Below are positions 35,393 to 44,415 of a DNA stretch of 64,000 nt, piece by piece. This DNA is from Brevibacterium sp. UMB1308A. Its GTDB lineage: Bacteria; Actinomycetota; Actinomycetes; Actinomycetales; Brevibacteriaceae. How positions within the stretch are numbered: the stretch's first letter is position 1; each line of letters opens with the position of its first letter. Below the pieces are notes generated by a model. That model saw nothing but the letters and a program-made list of their open reading frames with translations. It was not told the DNA's origin and searched no databases. The stretch is from assembly GCF_030230605.1 (NCBI RefSeq), contig NZ_JASPDO010000002.1, positions 124,001-188,000 on the forward strand. The letters run 5' to 3'. A program made the translations under genes and the position numbers.

Positions 35393-37326
35393 TGTCCTCC
35401 TTCGACTTTAACGATCCGTTCAAAATCCCAGAACCACGTATCGACGTGCCACCACCTCGGGCGGGGAACGAAACCCAGGAGCCAGCCTGGGAACCACCTG
35501 CCCCGTATGTTCAGCCACACGGCGCTCAGAACCAGGACGTCGAACAGGCAGGCGACACCCAAGAGGAACCCCAACAGCTACAGGGGATCCGGTTTGCGCC
35601 GTTTAACTTTGGGCAGCAACCAACGCCACTCACCATGAAGGCGAAACCCCAAGAAGGCGGTGTTCACCTGGCGTGGAAGCCCAGCGAAACCCCGTGCGTG
35701 TACCGTGTGGTTGCGCAGGACGCAGGTGAGCCTCACTCACCGGACATGGCCGAAGAAGTCGTTGTCACTCAAGGCACCACGGCAATTGATACCGACCGGC
35801 CTCGGCACGCTGTCAGGTACTACCAAGTGTGGCGCTATGAAGCCGGAACCGTTGAGGAAGCCCAGACGGTACAGCCGGTACTTCACGCCGCTCGCCGGAT
35901 CACACACGGAATCCAAAACCCCAACATTCGCTTAGACGAACAGTACGTTGTGGGGAAGTGGGACTCGCTCGAAGGCATTTCAAGCGTTCACGTCTACCGG
36001 GTTCCCGCCAAAGTCAAAACCACAGGTGTCGCCGGCCCTGAATACCGGGTTGCCGGAACCAAACCGAACACGCAAGGATTCACCGACGGGCAGGGAACCC
36101 CGGGCGAAACTTACATTTACCAGTTCGTCTCAGTGTCACATGATGGGTTCGCGTCTGACCCCACCGAGTTCACCATGTCGATCCCTATTCGACTGCAACC
36201 GGTGACCGACCTTGAGTTCGTCCTACACGAACCCGACGAAACCGAGGGACGCCGCAGCCCAGAATTTGACCTCAAGTGGAGCACTCCGGTCCACGGTCGC
36301 GTCGAAATCTATCGAACCGAAAAACCTCCCGTTTCCGGCCTCGACCAGGAAACAGACCTCACCGCCACGTATCTCAACGACCGTGGTTTCCTCCCCGATG
36401 ACGCTAGGCTCGCAATGCCTGTGCACAAAGGTGGAGACGGCACATCGTCCATGTTCAGCGTCCCATGGCCAGAACAGTGGACTCGCGCATACTTCACCCC
36501 CGTCGTATTTGACGGCGACAAAGTGCGCGTGGGAAAGACCATCCACGGTCAACGAGTCCGGCCTGTCACGGAAGCGAAATTCACCGAACGCATTGGGCGC
36601 AAGATCATCAGCTTCGCGTGGCCAACCGGAGCTGACACAGTGCGCGTCTACCGCACGCACATCGACGGTGATGCACAATCTGCTCTCAGCGGATCACCCG
36701 TTGTGCAGATCGACGAATCGAAGTACCGCGACCAAGGCGGGGTATCGCTACCGGGAGAAGACGACCGAGGTGGCTCCACCTACTACCTGGTGGCCGGACT
36801 TTTCAGTGGGGGACGGGATATCTTGTCCAAACCCACTCGCTTGGATTCCAACCCCCTGGTCAAGTTGCAGTATGAGTTCGCAATGCATCTCAATCAGGCA
36901 GGTGGCTTGGACGGGCAACTGTATGTCAAAGCGGTCGCAAGTGACCTGCGTGAACAGGTGAGCCTGTGCGTTGTCCATAACCCCACGCGCCTGCCCTTGC
37001 ACCCCGATGACGGGGCCCGGGTCCTGCTTACCCGCATCTCACCAGCGAACGACGAACCACGACGTAGCGTGCGACCACACGCGCTGTACGCGGCATTCGA
37101 AAACCCAGACAGTGCAGTGTACGCATTCGCTGTTCCACAACCCAACGGTTTCGTCCGTGCGTTCCTCGACATGCGTACTGAAGATCTCAAACGGTATACC
37201 CTTCTGGACCCAGCTGTTGTCCGGCTTCAGCCAGCCGAATGGCTCAGCTTCTTCTACCAACAGCAAGGCATGCAACAACAACCCATGCCACCCCAGCAAC
37301 AGCAATACCAGCAGGGGAACTGGTAA
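35392..37326 (+). CDS. Intracellular protein with four FnIII-like modules
   Basis: A 644-residue protein without signal peptide or membrane span, starting at ATG 35392 within TAATG. The first 60 residues are disordered and begin MSSFDFNDPFKIPEP, carrying a DPF motif. Four similar strands, CVYRVVAQ (about 102), VHVYRVPAK (about 200), VEIYRTEKP (about 304) and VRVYRTHID (about 418), recur every 100 residues or so, each preceded by a conserved tryptophan strand (HLAWKPSE, FDLKWSTP, SFAWPTG). This periodicity fits tandem fibronectin type III or Ig-like domains. The tail is glutamine-rich (QQPMPPQQQQYQQ). FnIII modules inside the cytoplasm are unusual; a scaffold role is likely. Confidence 0.68.
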   Translation: MSSFDFNDPFKIPEPRIDVPPPRAGNETQEPAWEPPAPYVQPHGAQNQDVEQAGDTQEEPQQLQGIRFAPFNFGQQPTPLTMKAKPQEGGVHLAWKPSETPCVYRVVAQDAGEPHSPDMAEEVVVTQGTTAIDTDRPRHAVRYYQVWRYEAGTVEEAQTVQPVLHAARRITHGIQNPNIRLDEQYVVGKWDSLEGISSVHVYRVPAKVKTTGVAGPEYRVAGTKPNTQGFTDGQGTPGETYIYQFVSVSHDGFASDPTEFTMSIPIRLQPVTDLEFVLHEPDETEGRRSPEFDLKWSTPVHGRVEIYRTEKPPVSGLDQETDLTATYLNDRGFLPDDARLAMPVHKGGDGTSSMFSVPWPEQWTRAYFTPVVFDGDKVRVGKTIHGQRVRPVTEAKFTERIGRKIISFAWPTGADTVRVYRTHIDGDAQSALSGSPVVQIDESKYRDQGGVSLPGEDDRGGSTYYLVAGLFSGGRDILSKPTRLDSNPLVKLQYEFAMHLNQAGGLDGQLYVKAVASDLREQVSLCVVHNPTRLPLHPDDGARVLLTRISPANDEPRRSVRPHALYAAFENPDSAVYAFAVPQPNGFVRAFLDMRTEDLKRYTLLDPAVVRLQPAEWLSFFYQQQGMQQQPMPPQQQQYQQGNW

Positions 37327-40217
37327 TGAGCCAAGGACAAGTGGGCGGGCCACCCACATTTGGCCACCGACAGGGAAGAACAGTCCCCGAAAACACGAGC
37401 CCGGCACCTGCTGCGCGCATTACGGTGCCACAGACCGAGAAACCTGTTGCCACCTCGGGCGCGGTACCACCAACACCCGCCCCAACGGTCGCGAAACAGC
37501 CACCCGCAACCCGTTGGGCGCAGCTGACCTACGCCTCGTTTGACCGGGCTGACGGCTCTCCAGGTGGGTGGCAAGAAAAAGACATCGTGGGCGACCCCAC
37601 AGACGAAGAACGCAGAACCCTGCGACGTTACGTCATGTCGCAGTTTTCGTACCACGGCACACTTCCCAAGTTCGCAACCCCAGAACAAGTTGCAGCCCTA
37701 CCGGTCCGGTTCGCCTACCATGCACCGGACAACGAGCGACCAGGTATTTACGCCTATGCCGTTAACGCGGGAGTCGACTCAACCGGACGCCCTGGCAACG
37801 TGTACAGCCACATCTTGATGGACCGCAACCCAGACACCATGCGACCCATCGACCTGTGGCGCTCGCCCAGCTTTGCCCGGCCCGCGAACGTCGACGACAT
37901 TCTGCACACTCAGATCGCAGAAACGCCTCTAAACATGCAGGCGGGAAACCTGCGAATGATCACGAAGGTCCTCCAGACACAGGGCTACACCGAACCGATT
38001 CTCGCCGCCGCCGACGCCCTCATGAACACGCAACACAAAGGGACTGTGGTGCTGGTCAGCGACAGGCAAGACTGGAGCGCGATCGTCATCATGGCGGTTC
38101 AGTACCTCATGAGCCCCTCCCTTGCGCGAACCGTGAACTGGTCGGTGTACGAACGTGCACGCGATATACGTAGCGACATGCAGATCGTGGCAGTGCCCGA
38201 ATGCGACCGTGAAGACGTCCAACGCATGGACCATACGTACGTGATCTGCGATGGCGACATTCCGCGCATCGAAGGTGACCAACACGTGCTCGGTCAAAGT
38301 CGCGCGATCCCGGTTACGGCGTTCTCAACACTCATCCGTGCGTGCCTTGCTCAGCCGCAAGAACTCGTATCCAGGCTTGAGGCCCTGACTCGTATGGATC
38401 AGTGGGCACGTGTTGAAGCACACGAAAACGTGCAACCGGTATGGGCCCTAGCAGCGCTTTTGGCCATGGAACCGGGGTCGTTGGACCAGGGCACAGCGGA
38501 TCTGGCGCTCGACGTTGCAACTCAGAGTTTCCCCGCCTCGGCACGCACAATCGACAAACTGTTTTCCCGTGTCAGCCAAGGCGTAGTTGAGCGTGTCAAC
38601 GGGAGTTCAGATCCGTGGTCGGTTGTGAGCGAGTACCCGCATGACGCCCACAGTGCTGAACGTTTTGTCGCACAACGGGTCGCCCTGATCGCCACCTTGG
38701 AAGGGCGGGCGCAAGTTCCGCACCCATCGCAGGTTGTGAGTGCCCCTGAGTTGGCGAAGGACGCCGAGGTCGTCGAACGCGCTGTCAACCGCGTCGACCA
38801 AGAGCGGGAACGGGTGACCGAGTCCTCTTTTTCGGTTGCTGAAATGCTATGTGCAACCGGTATCGCAGACTCTGATTCGAACCCGCAACTCACTGCGCGA
38901 CTCTTCGAGCTCATCGCTCAACTGCCGCAAGTTGGCCCGGAATATGGCAACCACGTCGAACTCGACGCGCGTGCCATCGACGTGTTTACGCAAGCTCTTC
39001 TCGAAGCCGAAAACGCACACATTCCAGAAAGCCCGGAAACCACCTCGGCGGTTCCTCCCCGGCCAGCCGCGCCGCCACCTCGGCCCACGGCACCACCCCC
39101 AGCCGCACCCACGCGCCCTTCCGCTCCACCACCCGTTCCACCTGCGAAGTCACCGGAGCCTGCAAGCCCGTGGGCGCCTAAATCCGACAGTCCGTGGGCG
39201 CCGCCAGGTGAACGAAGCGGAAGCCAGCCGGCGCACACAACCGCGAACAGCGATACCCAGCAGGCACGACCAGTTGCGGAAACACTGGCGGTATCCGCGC
39301 CACTGGCTCGCGCACTCGTGAGCAACGGCCTACCGCTGCCAGTAAAGGAACGCGTGGACACCAACGCGTTCACCCCGCTAACCGCGCAACTGACTGCACT
39401 GATTCTCAACAACCAACCGCAACTGGCCGTGCCACTGACCCGGTACTTGCAGACCTTGTCACCTGACAAGCAACCCACGCGAGTGCTTAAACACATTGTC
39501 ACGTTGCCCATCGAAGTAGCGGTCGAATGTTTCCATTCCGCACCCCAACTGTTTGACACAGATCTGATTCTGACGCTGATCAACGCGCATGCATGGTCAC
39601 CAGAATTGAAAAACCTGTGTGAATACCTCGTTGCAGACGGGTCAGCGAGCCGACGCGTATGGTATCCATGCATGTTGCTCGATACATATGATCAGCCGCG
39701 AGACATCGACTCCGCCACGCTGATGGCAGTGACGTACGACCTGGGTGATTGGAAACGACACCACCAGCAGGCGATGAGTTCATACCTGTACACCTACCAG
39801 TTGGCTTCGACACTGTTCCCCGGTTCGTACAGGCTCGAGAAGAATGCGCCGGTGCAGTCGGTGAACGTGGACGACATCGACCCCGCGAGCGTGGACCCCG
39901 ACCGTGTGCGGCGCCTGCTGTATCTTGCGCACCCTGACATTCAACCGGAAAAGCTCGTGGTCTTAGCGGTCACTGACAGAAAGGTGCAAGAGGCCATGCC
40001 GTCAGCGACCCTACGCGTCGTGGATATGATGCAAGGCAACCGACGCATCATCAACGCGGTATGCGAACAGTTCGCCGATGATATTTATGCAGAAGACGTG
40101 GTGGACTGCGCAAAGGACTTCATTACGGCCAGAGGCGGAACACTCCGCAAGATTGGTATGGGAATTGACGTGAAGAACACCCTGAAGTCATTACAACGGC
40201 AGGAGGACCAGCAATGA
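37326..40217 (+). CDS. GAP1-like GTPase-associated protein (GAP1-N2/M/C type)
   Basis: A 963-residue soluble protein, ATG in TAATG. After a disordered 60-residue start, the segment RWAQLTYASFDRADGSPGGW followed by FAYHAPDNERPGIYAYAVNAGVDSTGRPGNVYSHILMDRNP matches my memory of the GAP1-N2 domain, always linked to TRAFAC double-GTPases. A helical middle region (GAP1-M-like) follows. A proline-rich linker at about 570-635 has PPRPAAPPPRPTAPPP and repeated SPWAP. The helical C-terminal 300 residues are probably GAP1-C. The partner GTPase is two genes downstream. A regulator or effector of the GTPase is inferred from context; GAP activity has not been shown here. Confidence 0.75.
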   Translation: MSQGQVGGPPTFGHRQGRTVPENTSPAPAARITVPQTEKPVATSGAVPPTPAPTVAKQPPATRWAQLTYASFDRADGSPGGWQEKDIVGDPTDEERRTLRRYVMSQFSYHGTLPKFATPEQVAALPVRFAYHAPDNERPGIYAYAVNAGVDSTGRPGNVYSHILMDRNPDTMRPIDLWRSPSFARPANVDDILHTQIAETPLNMQAGNLRMITKVLQTQGYTEPILAAADALMNTQHKGTVVLVSDRQDWSAIVIMAVQYLMSPSLARTVNWSVYERARDIRSDMQIVAVPECDREDVQRMDHTYVICDGDIPRIEGDQHVLGQSRAIPVTAFSTLIRACLAQPQELVSRLEALTRMDQWARVEAHENVQPVWALAALLAMEPGSLDQGTADLALDVATQSFPASARTIDKLFSRVSQGVVERVNGSSDPWSVVSEYPHDAHSAERFVAQRVALIATLEGRAQVPHPSQVVSAPELAKDAEVVERAVNRVDQERERVTESSFSVAEMLCATGIADSDSNPQLTARLFELIAQLPQVGPEYGNHVELDARAIDVFTQALLEAENAHIPESPETTSAVPPRPAAPPPRPTAPPPAAPTRPSAPPPVPPAKSPEPASPWAPKSDSPWAPPGERSGSQPAHTTANSDTQQARPVAETLAVSAPLARALVSNGLPLPVKERVDTNAFTPLTAQLTALILNNQPQLAVPLTRYLQTLSPDKQPTRVLKHIVTLPIEVAVECFHSAPQLFDTDLILTLINAHAWSPELKNLCEYLVADGSASRRVWYPCMLLDTYDQPRDIDSATLMAVTYDLGDWKRHHQQAMSSYLYTYQLASTLFPGSYRLEKNAPVQSVNVDDIDPASVDPDRVRRLLYLAHPDIQPEKLVVLAVTDRKVQEAMPSATLRVVDMMQGNRRIINAVCEQFADDIYAEDVVDCAKDFITARGGTLRKIGMGIDVKNTLKSLQRQEDQQ

Positions 40218-41200
40218 CTGTATTTATGCTGAACCGGGGCGCGTCCGTAAGCGTGAACCGGTCCCGCTTGACCCTGTCGGTCACACTGCCCAGCCAGTCC
40301 GACACGATCAACGTGGTCGACGACTCAGGTGCGGCAATTGACTTCGTTGCACCAGCGCCAGGTTTCGTGATCATTCCTGAACCGCCAGACAGTTTCACTG
40401 TTTCAGTTCAGTCTGGGGCGCAAGAGTTTCCGCGCGGTTCGTCGATCTTCGCGAACGTCAAGGTCGATGCAACCGACTACACCGACGAAGACGAAGTACG
40501 GCTCTCTGAAGGGATTGACCCGTCAGGTTTGCGGAGCGTCAACATTTTGCAGTTCAACGCTGACGGTGGATCGTTGCGCGTGGAACTGCCCGCGGTATCC
40601 ACGGTCGCGCAGGATTTGTCGTCTTCGGCCGAGGCCGTTCGAGTCGAAGCGCGCCGTCAACTTGGCAATGTGGATGGGTCTGCGCGTCCCGTGGTGATTG
40701 CGTTAGATGCTTCGGCATCAGCACACACCCTGGATGCGAAGAATGTGCAAGAGACCCTTGAACACATCATTGGATATGCCTCTCAGGTGACTTCAGAAAA
40801 CAACATTTCGGGAGCCTTGGTATCTGACAGGTATGTTCCAGTGGGTAGCGGAGAGCTGGCGGAACTCCCTCAGCGAATTGTGAAAGAGCTAGAGAGTGCA
40901 CCGTTGCGTTCGTCTTCTGTGATTACCAGCGATGCGCTCATCGCAACTTTGCCCCAAGATGCGCTGGTGATCTATGTCAGTGATTCGCTTCCGATCGACT
41001 TTACACGCTTAGGAACCTGCGGGGTTGAGGTGAAGCTGGTAGTCCTGATGTCCCGTGAAGCGTGGGATGTTGAGACACGTGGAGTAGAGATCCCTGTCCC
41101 AGCTACTCACGTTGACACGCACGCTTTAGCGAACATGCCTGAAGCTAGCCGATCGGTTGCGCTGTCTCAGTTTGTCCAAGCACTTTCCCAGAGGAGTTAA
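40214..41200 (+). CDS. vWA-domain protein with N-terminal beta-rich (possibly TerD-like) region
   Basis: A 328-residue soluble protein overlapping the GAP1-like gene by four bases. About residues 155-320 form a vWA fold: the first strand and metal site RPVVIALDASASAHTLD has an intact DxSxS motif, later strands are NNISGALVSDRYVP, DALVIYVSDSLPID and VEVKLVVLMS. The N-terminal 120 residues are beta-rich and begin FMLNRGASVSVNRSRLTLSV, weakly reminiscent of TerD-like domains; a TerF-like TerD-vWA fusion is a possibility, not established. It probably senses or transduces through the metal site in the same complex as the GTPase encoded one base downstream. Confidence 0.68.
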   Translation: MTVFMLNRGASVSVNRSRLTLSVTLPSQSDTINVVDDSGAAIDFVAPAPGFVIIPEPPDSFTVSVQSGAQEFPRGSSIFANVKVDATDYTDEDEVRLSEGIDPSGLRSVNILQFNADGGSLRVELPAVSTVAQDLSSSAEAVRVEARRQLGNVDGSARPVVIALDASASAHTLDAKNVQETLEHIIGYASQVTSENNISGALVSDRYVPVGSGELAELPQRIVKELESAPLRSSSVITSDALIATLPQDALVIYVSDSLPIDFTRLGTCGVEVKLVVLMSREAWDVETRGVEIPVPATHVDTHALANMPEASRSVALSQFVQALSQRS

Positions 41201-41201
41201 T

Positions 41202-42383
41202 GTGGCGAAGTGTGCAGTTTGTCTGTATGACGTTCCCTACGATACGTACACGTGGGCGCTAGAAAACACGGGTAGCGCGCCAGTTGTCGACAATAACGCG
41301 TCATTTTACTTAGGCCGTGAAGTCCGCATTGAAGCCACATTGGACCTCGATGCGGACGTCGTGGACAACATGTATGTTCAACCCAACGCCGAGGCCGCGC
41401 TGAATGAAATCGTTGCTGGCGGAGGGCTACCTCAATCTGTACGCCTGGGCGATGAGCTCTGCCCGATTTGTCACAATCCATTAGCGCCTGGTTGGCGTTT
41501 TGCTAACGTCACGGTCGTTGCAATGTGCGGGGCACGTGCATCGGGAAAAAGCCTGTACATTGCGACTGCTGTCAAGGAGCTGAAACGAGAGCTTCTTAGC
41601 AAGGGAACCAGTTTGCAGATGTACACAGACATTACGGATGAGAACTATCAGACGTATTATGAGCGTCCTCTTTTTGAGCAGATGGGATTGATGGGAGCCA
41701 CCGTGCGCGCTGACACGGGACAGGCATATCAACTCGACCCACTGATTTTTAGCGTGGGTGGCAACCACCAGAACGGTCGACAACTGTTGGTGTTACGCGA
41801 TGTGGCTGGCGAAGAGCTAGAGAACCCGCCAGAAAATGACGGTCACTTGGACTTCATGAAGCGCGCTGATGTCATCTTGTTTATGTTTGACCCGCTGTCA
41901 GTTGACGCGATTGCACGGCGACTGAACGACCTCGTCCCAACGCAAGCACGTTCCTCGGGTAGCCCAGTTCAAGTGCTTGACAATTTGCAACGTCGAATTG
42001 GGACAACGGAGCCCGTGCCACGTGTAGGGGTTGCACTGTCCAAGTTTGACGTCATGCAGACGCTGGCTGACATCGACGACCAGGACTGGAGCCGTGTCAT
42101 GGCTAACCGCGGGTCCGCGATGATGCGCGAACGTCTGGACTCAGATGACCCAGAAGCCGATCAGATGTTGCTTCACCAAGAAGTGAAGAGCTTGCTGTTG
42201 CGGATGGGGGCGGACGAAATCGTCAATAAGATTGAAAACCCGCACACAGGTCAGCAGATCCCACACAGGTTCTTTGCGATTTCCGCGCTGGGATATGCCC
42301 CGGTAGGGGAACAAGTTTCAAGTTTGGGAATTGCACCGTTTAGAGTACTCGACCCACTTCAGTGGGCTATGGAAGCAAGGTAA
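41202..42383 (+). CDS. Zinc-ribbon TRAFAC-type GTPase (double-GTPase-2-like)
   Basis: A 393-residue protein from GTG 41202, with GAGGAG five bases upstream. A split zinc ribbon is formed by KCAVCLYD near residue 3 and CPICHNPLAP near 87. The GTPase core follows: G1 GARASGKS at about 110-117, G3 DVAGEE at about 199-204 and G4 SKFD at about 278-281. This spacing and the Zn ribbon match the double-GTPase (DO-GTPase) family that accompanies GAP1 proteins. It is the likely switch of the nine-gene system. The start is chosen for its ribosome site and because it keeps the first cysteine pair at the terminus. Binding of GTP rather than ATP is inferred from SKFD. Confidence 0.78.
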   Translation: MAKCAVCLYDVPYDTYTWALENTGSAPVVDNNASFYLGREVRIEATLDLDADVVDNMYVQPNAEAALNEIVAGGGLPQSVRLGDELCPICHNPLAPGWRFANVTVVAMCGARASGKSLYIATAVKELKRELLSKGTSLQMYTDITDENYQTYYERPLFEQMGLMGATVRADTGQAYQLDPLIFSVGGNHQNGRQLLVLRDVAGEELENPPENDGHLDFMKRADVILFMFDPLSVDAIARRLNDLVPTQARSSGSPVQVLDNLQRRIGTTEPVPRVGVALSKFDVMQTLADIDDQDWSRVMANRGSAMMRERLDSDDPEADQMLLHQEVKSLLLRMGADEIVNKIENPHTGQQIPHRFFAISALGYAPVGEQVSSLGIAPFRVLDPLQWAMEAR

Positions 42384-42387
42384 GAAC

Positions 42388-43272
42388 ATGATTTTAGGTA
42401 CTCCGTTAGTGTTCGCGTTGTTGATGGCTCACCTTGTTGTAAGCCCTGTTGTGGGCATCCAGCTTGCGCGGATCATTGGTTTTTCATGGTGGATCGGCCT
42501 CTCAGTGGCGGTCTTTGGCGGTGGTCTGGGAACTCTGGTACTGGGGGTCTGGGCACTCGTTGTGTCATTTGGACGCTTGGGCGAAGAACTTCAGGTTCAA
42601 CCTCCGCGTCAAGCATTCGAAGGGCGAAGCGATCTGGCATTTAACACGCTTGGAAAACTCCTTGCAGCTATTGGGCCAATTGTTTTTATCATCCCCATTG
42701 TTCTTACGCACTGGCTTCCATGGAGCGCTGGGGGAGTGTTGCCTGCAGTTGACCAGCGCTTTCTTATCGGGTTTGGTTCTCTGCTCCTTGCATTCGCACT
42801 GATTTGCGCGCTATGTGCAGCACCACGATGGGCAAACCTTTTCACCTTGAGCGTGTGTTTCTTTGCGTTTAATCAAACGTTCTTTTCGTTCAAAGAGACA
42901 GGCGCATCCAATTTAGAAGCGGGATTTTGGATCCTGTTTATTGCGACAGTCATTATCTGGTTGGGCTGCTTGATCTTCGCGATCATGATGAAAGGTCCAC
43001 AGAAACGTCAAGAACAGCCGCCCGTTGTTCAGCACCATCAGCAACAAAATGCCCCAGCAATGGCTGGAGCACCAGGCGGACCAGGGAACATGGGCCCTGG
43101 GACCGCGGGACCAGGATACGGGCCAGGCCCTGGTATGCCGGGACCAGGCCAAGTTGGACCTGGCTCGGCCGGACCAGGATATGGGGGCCAGGGAACCGGT
43201 GGCCCCGGTTACGGATCCGGACCTGGCTATGGTTCTGGACCTGGATACGGATCAGGGCAACAGCAGTACTAA
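42388..43272 (+). CDS. Multi-span membrane protein with glycine/proline/tyrosine repeat tail
   Basis: A 294-residue protein, last in the nine-gene operon. About six membrane spans lie in residues 1-210 (PLVFALLMAHLVVSPVVGIQ, GLSVAVFGGGLGTLVLGVWALVVSF, AIGPIVFIIPIVLTHWLPW and others). The cytoplasmic tail from 215 begins polyglutamine-like (QHHQQQN) and becomes GPGYG(S) repeats (GSGPGYGSGPGYGSG), low-complexity sequence of the kind that forms condensates or flexible tethers. It starts four bases after the GTPase stop. It mirrors the first gene of the locus, which has the same composition with reversed order (disordered N-terminus, then spans). Function unknown. Confidence 0.72.
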   Translation: MILGTPLVFALLMAHLVVSPVVGIQLARIIGFSWWIGLSVAVFGGGLGTLVLGVWALVVSFGRLGEELQVQPPRQAFEGRSDLAFNTLGKLLAAIGPIVFIIPIVLTHWLPWSAGGVLPAVDQRFLIGFGSLLLAFALICALCAAPRWANLFTLSVCFFAFNQTFFSFKETGASNLEAGFWILFIATVIIWLGCLIFAIMMKGPQKRQEQPPVVQHHQQQNAPAMAGAPGGPGNMGPGTAGPGYGPGPGMPGPGQVGPGSAGPGYGGQGTGGPGYGSGPGYGSGPGYGSGQQQY

Positions 43273-43276
43273 ACGC

Positions 43277-43318
43277 AAGCGGGGCGCACTCAGAGTTGGT
43301 GCGCCCCGCTTGTTTGCT
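43277..43318 (+). terminator. Rho-independent terminator ending the nine-gene operon
   Basis: Perfect 13-base arms 43277-43289 (AAGCGGGGCGCAC) and 43299-43311, nine-base loop, then TGTTTGC. It lies five bases after the last stop and probably serves the convergent arginase-family gene too. Confidence 0.88.
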
Positions 43319-43332
43319 ACTGGTCCATTGAC

Positions 43333-44346
43333 TTAGTTCTGTGCGAACCGTTCAGCGATAGGACCTGTGGGAGACGTGTGACCGGCTTTCTGCGCAGCCC
43401 ACAGAGAAAGAATTTCGTAACCCACCTGGGCAGCCGCCAAACCGGTGAGCTCAGCGTGGTCATATGCGGGGGAGACCTCCACAATTTCTGCGCCCACAAC
43501 ATTGAGTCCTTGAAGCCCACGAATTGAGTTGAGCAGTTCGCGACTTGTCATTCCACCGGCTTCCGGGGTGCCAGTTCCAGGGGCAGCGGAAGGATCTAAA
43601 ACGTCGATATCGACCGAAAGATATACGGGAGCGTCGCCCAAACGCACACGAATCGCATCGACGATTTCAGACAGTGGGCGGAACTGGTAGTCATCGCAAC
43701 GCAGAACCTGGAATCCAAGAACCTTGTCGTCTTCTAAATCCTTCTTGCCATACAACGGGCCACGAATACCTACGTGCATGCACCGTTGAAGATCTAAAAG
43801 ACCTTCTTCTGACGCTCTGCGGAATGGGGTGCCGTGAGTGTACGGGGCGCCCATGTAGGTGTCCCATGTGTCTAGGTGCGCATCAAAGTGGAGAACTGCA
43901 ATAGGACCGTGATCTTTTGCCACGGACCTGATGTTCGGAAGAGCGAGAGTGTGGTCCCCGCCTAAAGTGAGAAGCTTGGACCCGTCTGAGCGCAGTTCAT
44001 TTGCAAGAGCCTCGACCTCAGAGACTGCCTTGTCAATGTCAAAAGGATTGACCCCTACGTCACCACAGTCCGCAATCTGCAAGGTTGAGAACGGGTGAAT
44101 GTCTGTAGCTTGGTTGTACGGGCGAAGCAGTTTAGAAGCTTGGCGGATGTGTTGTGGGCCAAAACGCGTTCCTGAACGGTACGAAACTCCAGCGTCAAAC
44201 GGAATGCCAACGACTTTGACATCGATCGGTGCGCCAGGCCGCTCTTTTTCAACCTCATCAATACGGGGAAGAAGCCCAAACGTGGGCGGTCCGGCAAAAC
44301 GTGGAGTGAGACTGTAATCAGCAGGTCCCAATGGCGTTTCACTCAT
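43333..44346 (-). CDS. Arginase/agmatinase-family ureohydrolase
   Basis: Mn-dependent hydrolase of guanidino compounds (agmatine, guanidinobutyrate or arginine), 337 residues. The start is the ATG at 44346 with GAAGGA upstream rather than a longer frame from 44388. Metal-ligand motifs are complete: [19 protein letters not shown] and [19 protein letters not shown]. The last of these, with [16 protein letters not shown], favours the agmatinase/guanidinobutyrase branch. Substrate cannot be settled. It is flanked by two unrelated NTPase loci and appears to have its own start region of 69 bases behind the TPR gene. Confidence 0.88.
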   Translation of the reverse strand: MSETPLGPADYSLTPRFAGPPTFGLLPRIDEVEKERPGAPIDVKVVGIPFDAGVSYRSGTRFGPQHIRQASKLLRPYNQATDIHPFSTLQIADCGDVGVNPFDIDKAVSEVEALANELRSDGSKLLTLGGDHTLALPNIRSVAKDHGPIAVLHFDAHLDTWDTYMGAPYTHGTPFRRASEEGLLDLQRCMHVGIRGPLYGKKDLEDDKVLGFQVLRCDDYQFRPLSEIVDAIRVRLGDAPVYLSVDIDVLDPSAAPGTGTPEAGGMTSRELLNSIRGLQGLNVVGAEIVEVSPAYDHAELTGLAAAQVGYEILSLWAAQKAGHTSPTGPIAERFAQN

Positions 44347-44415
44347 GAGTGTCCTTCTTTCACAGGGTACGTGTGACCTTTCGCACAAGGCGTGTCACCT
44401 CATTCTGCCATGTAT

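Noticed and set aside
43060..43265. CRISPR-like or satellite repeat array
   Set aside because: The repeats are in-frame glycine/proline/tyrosine codons of a protein tail, of irregular length, with no spacers.
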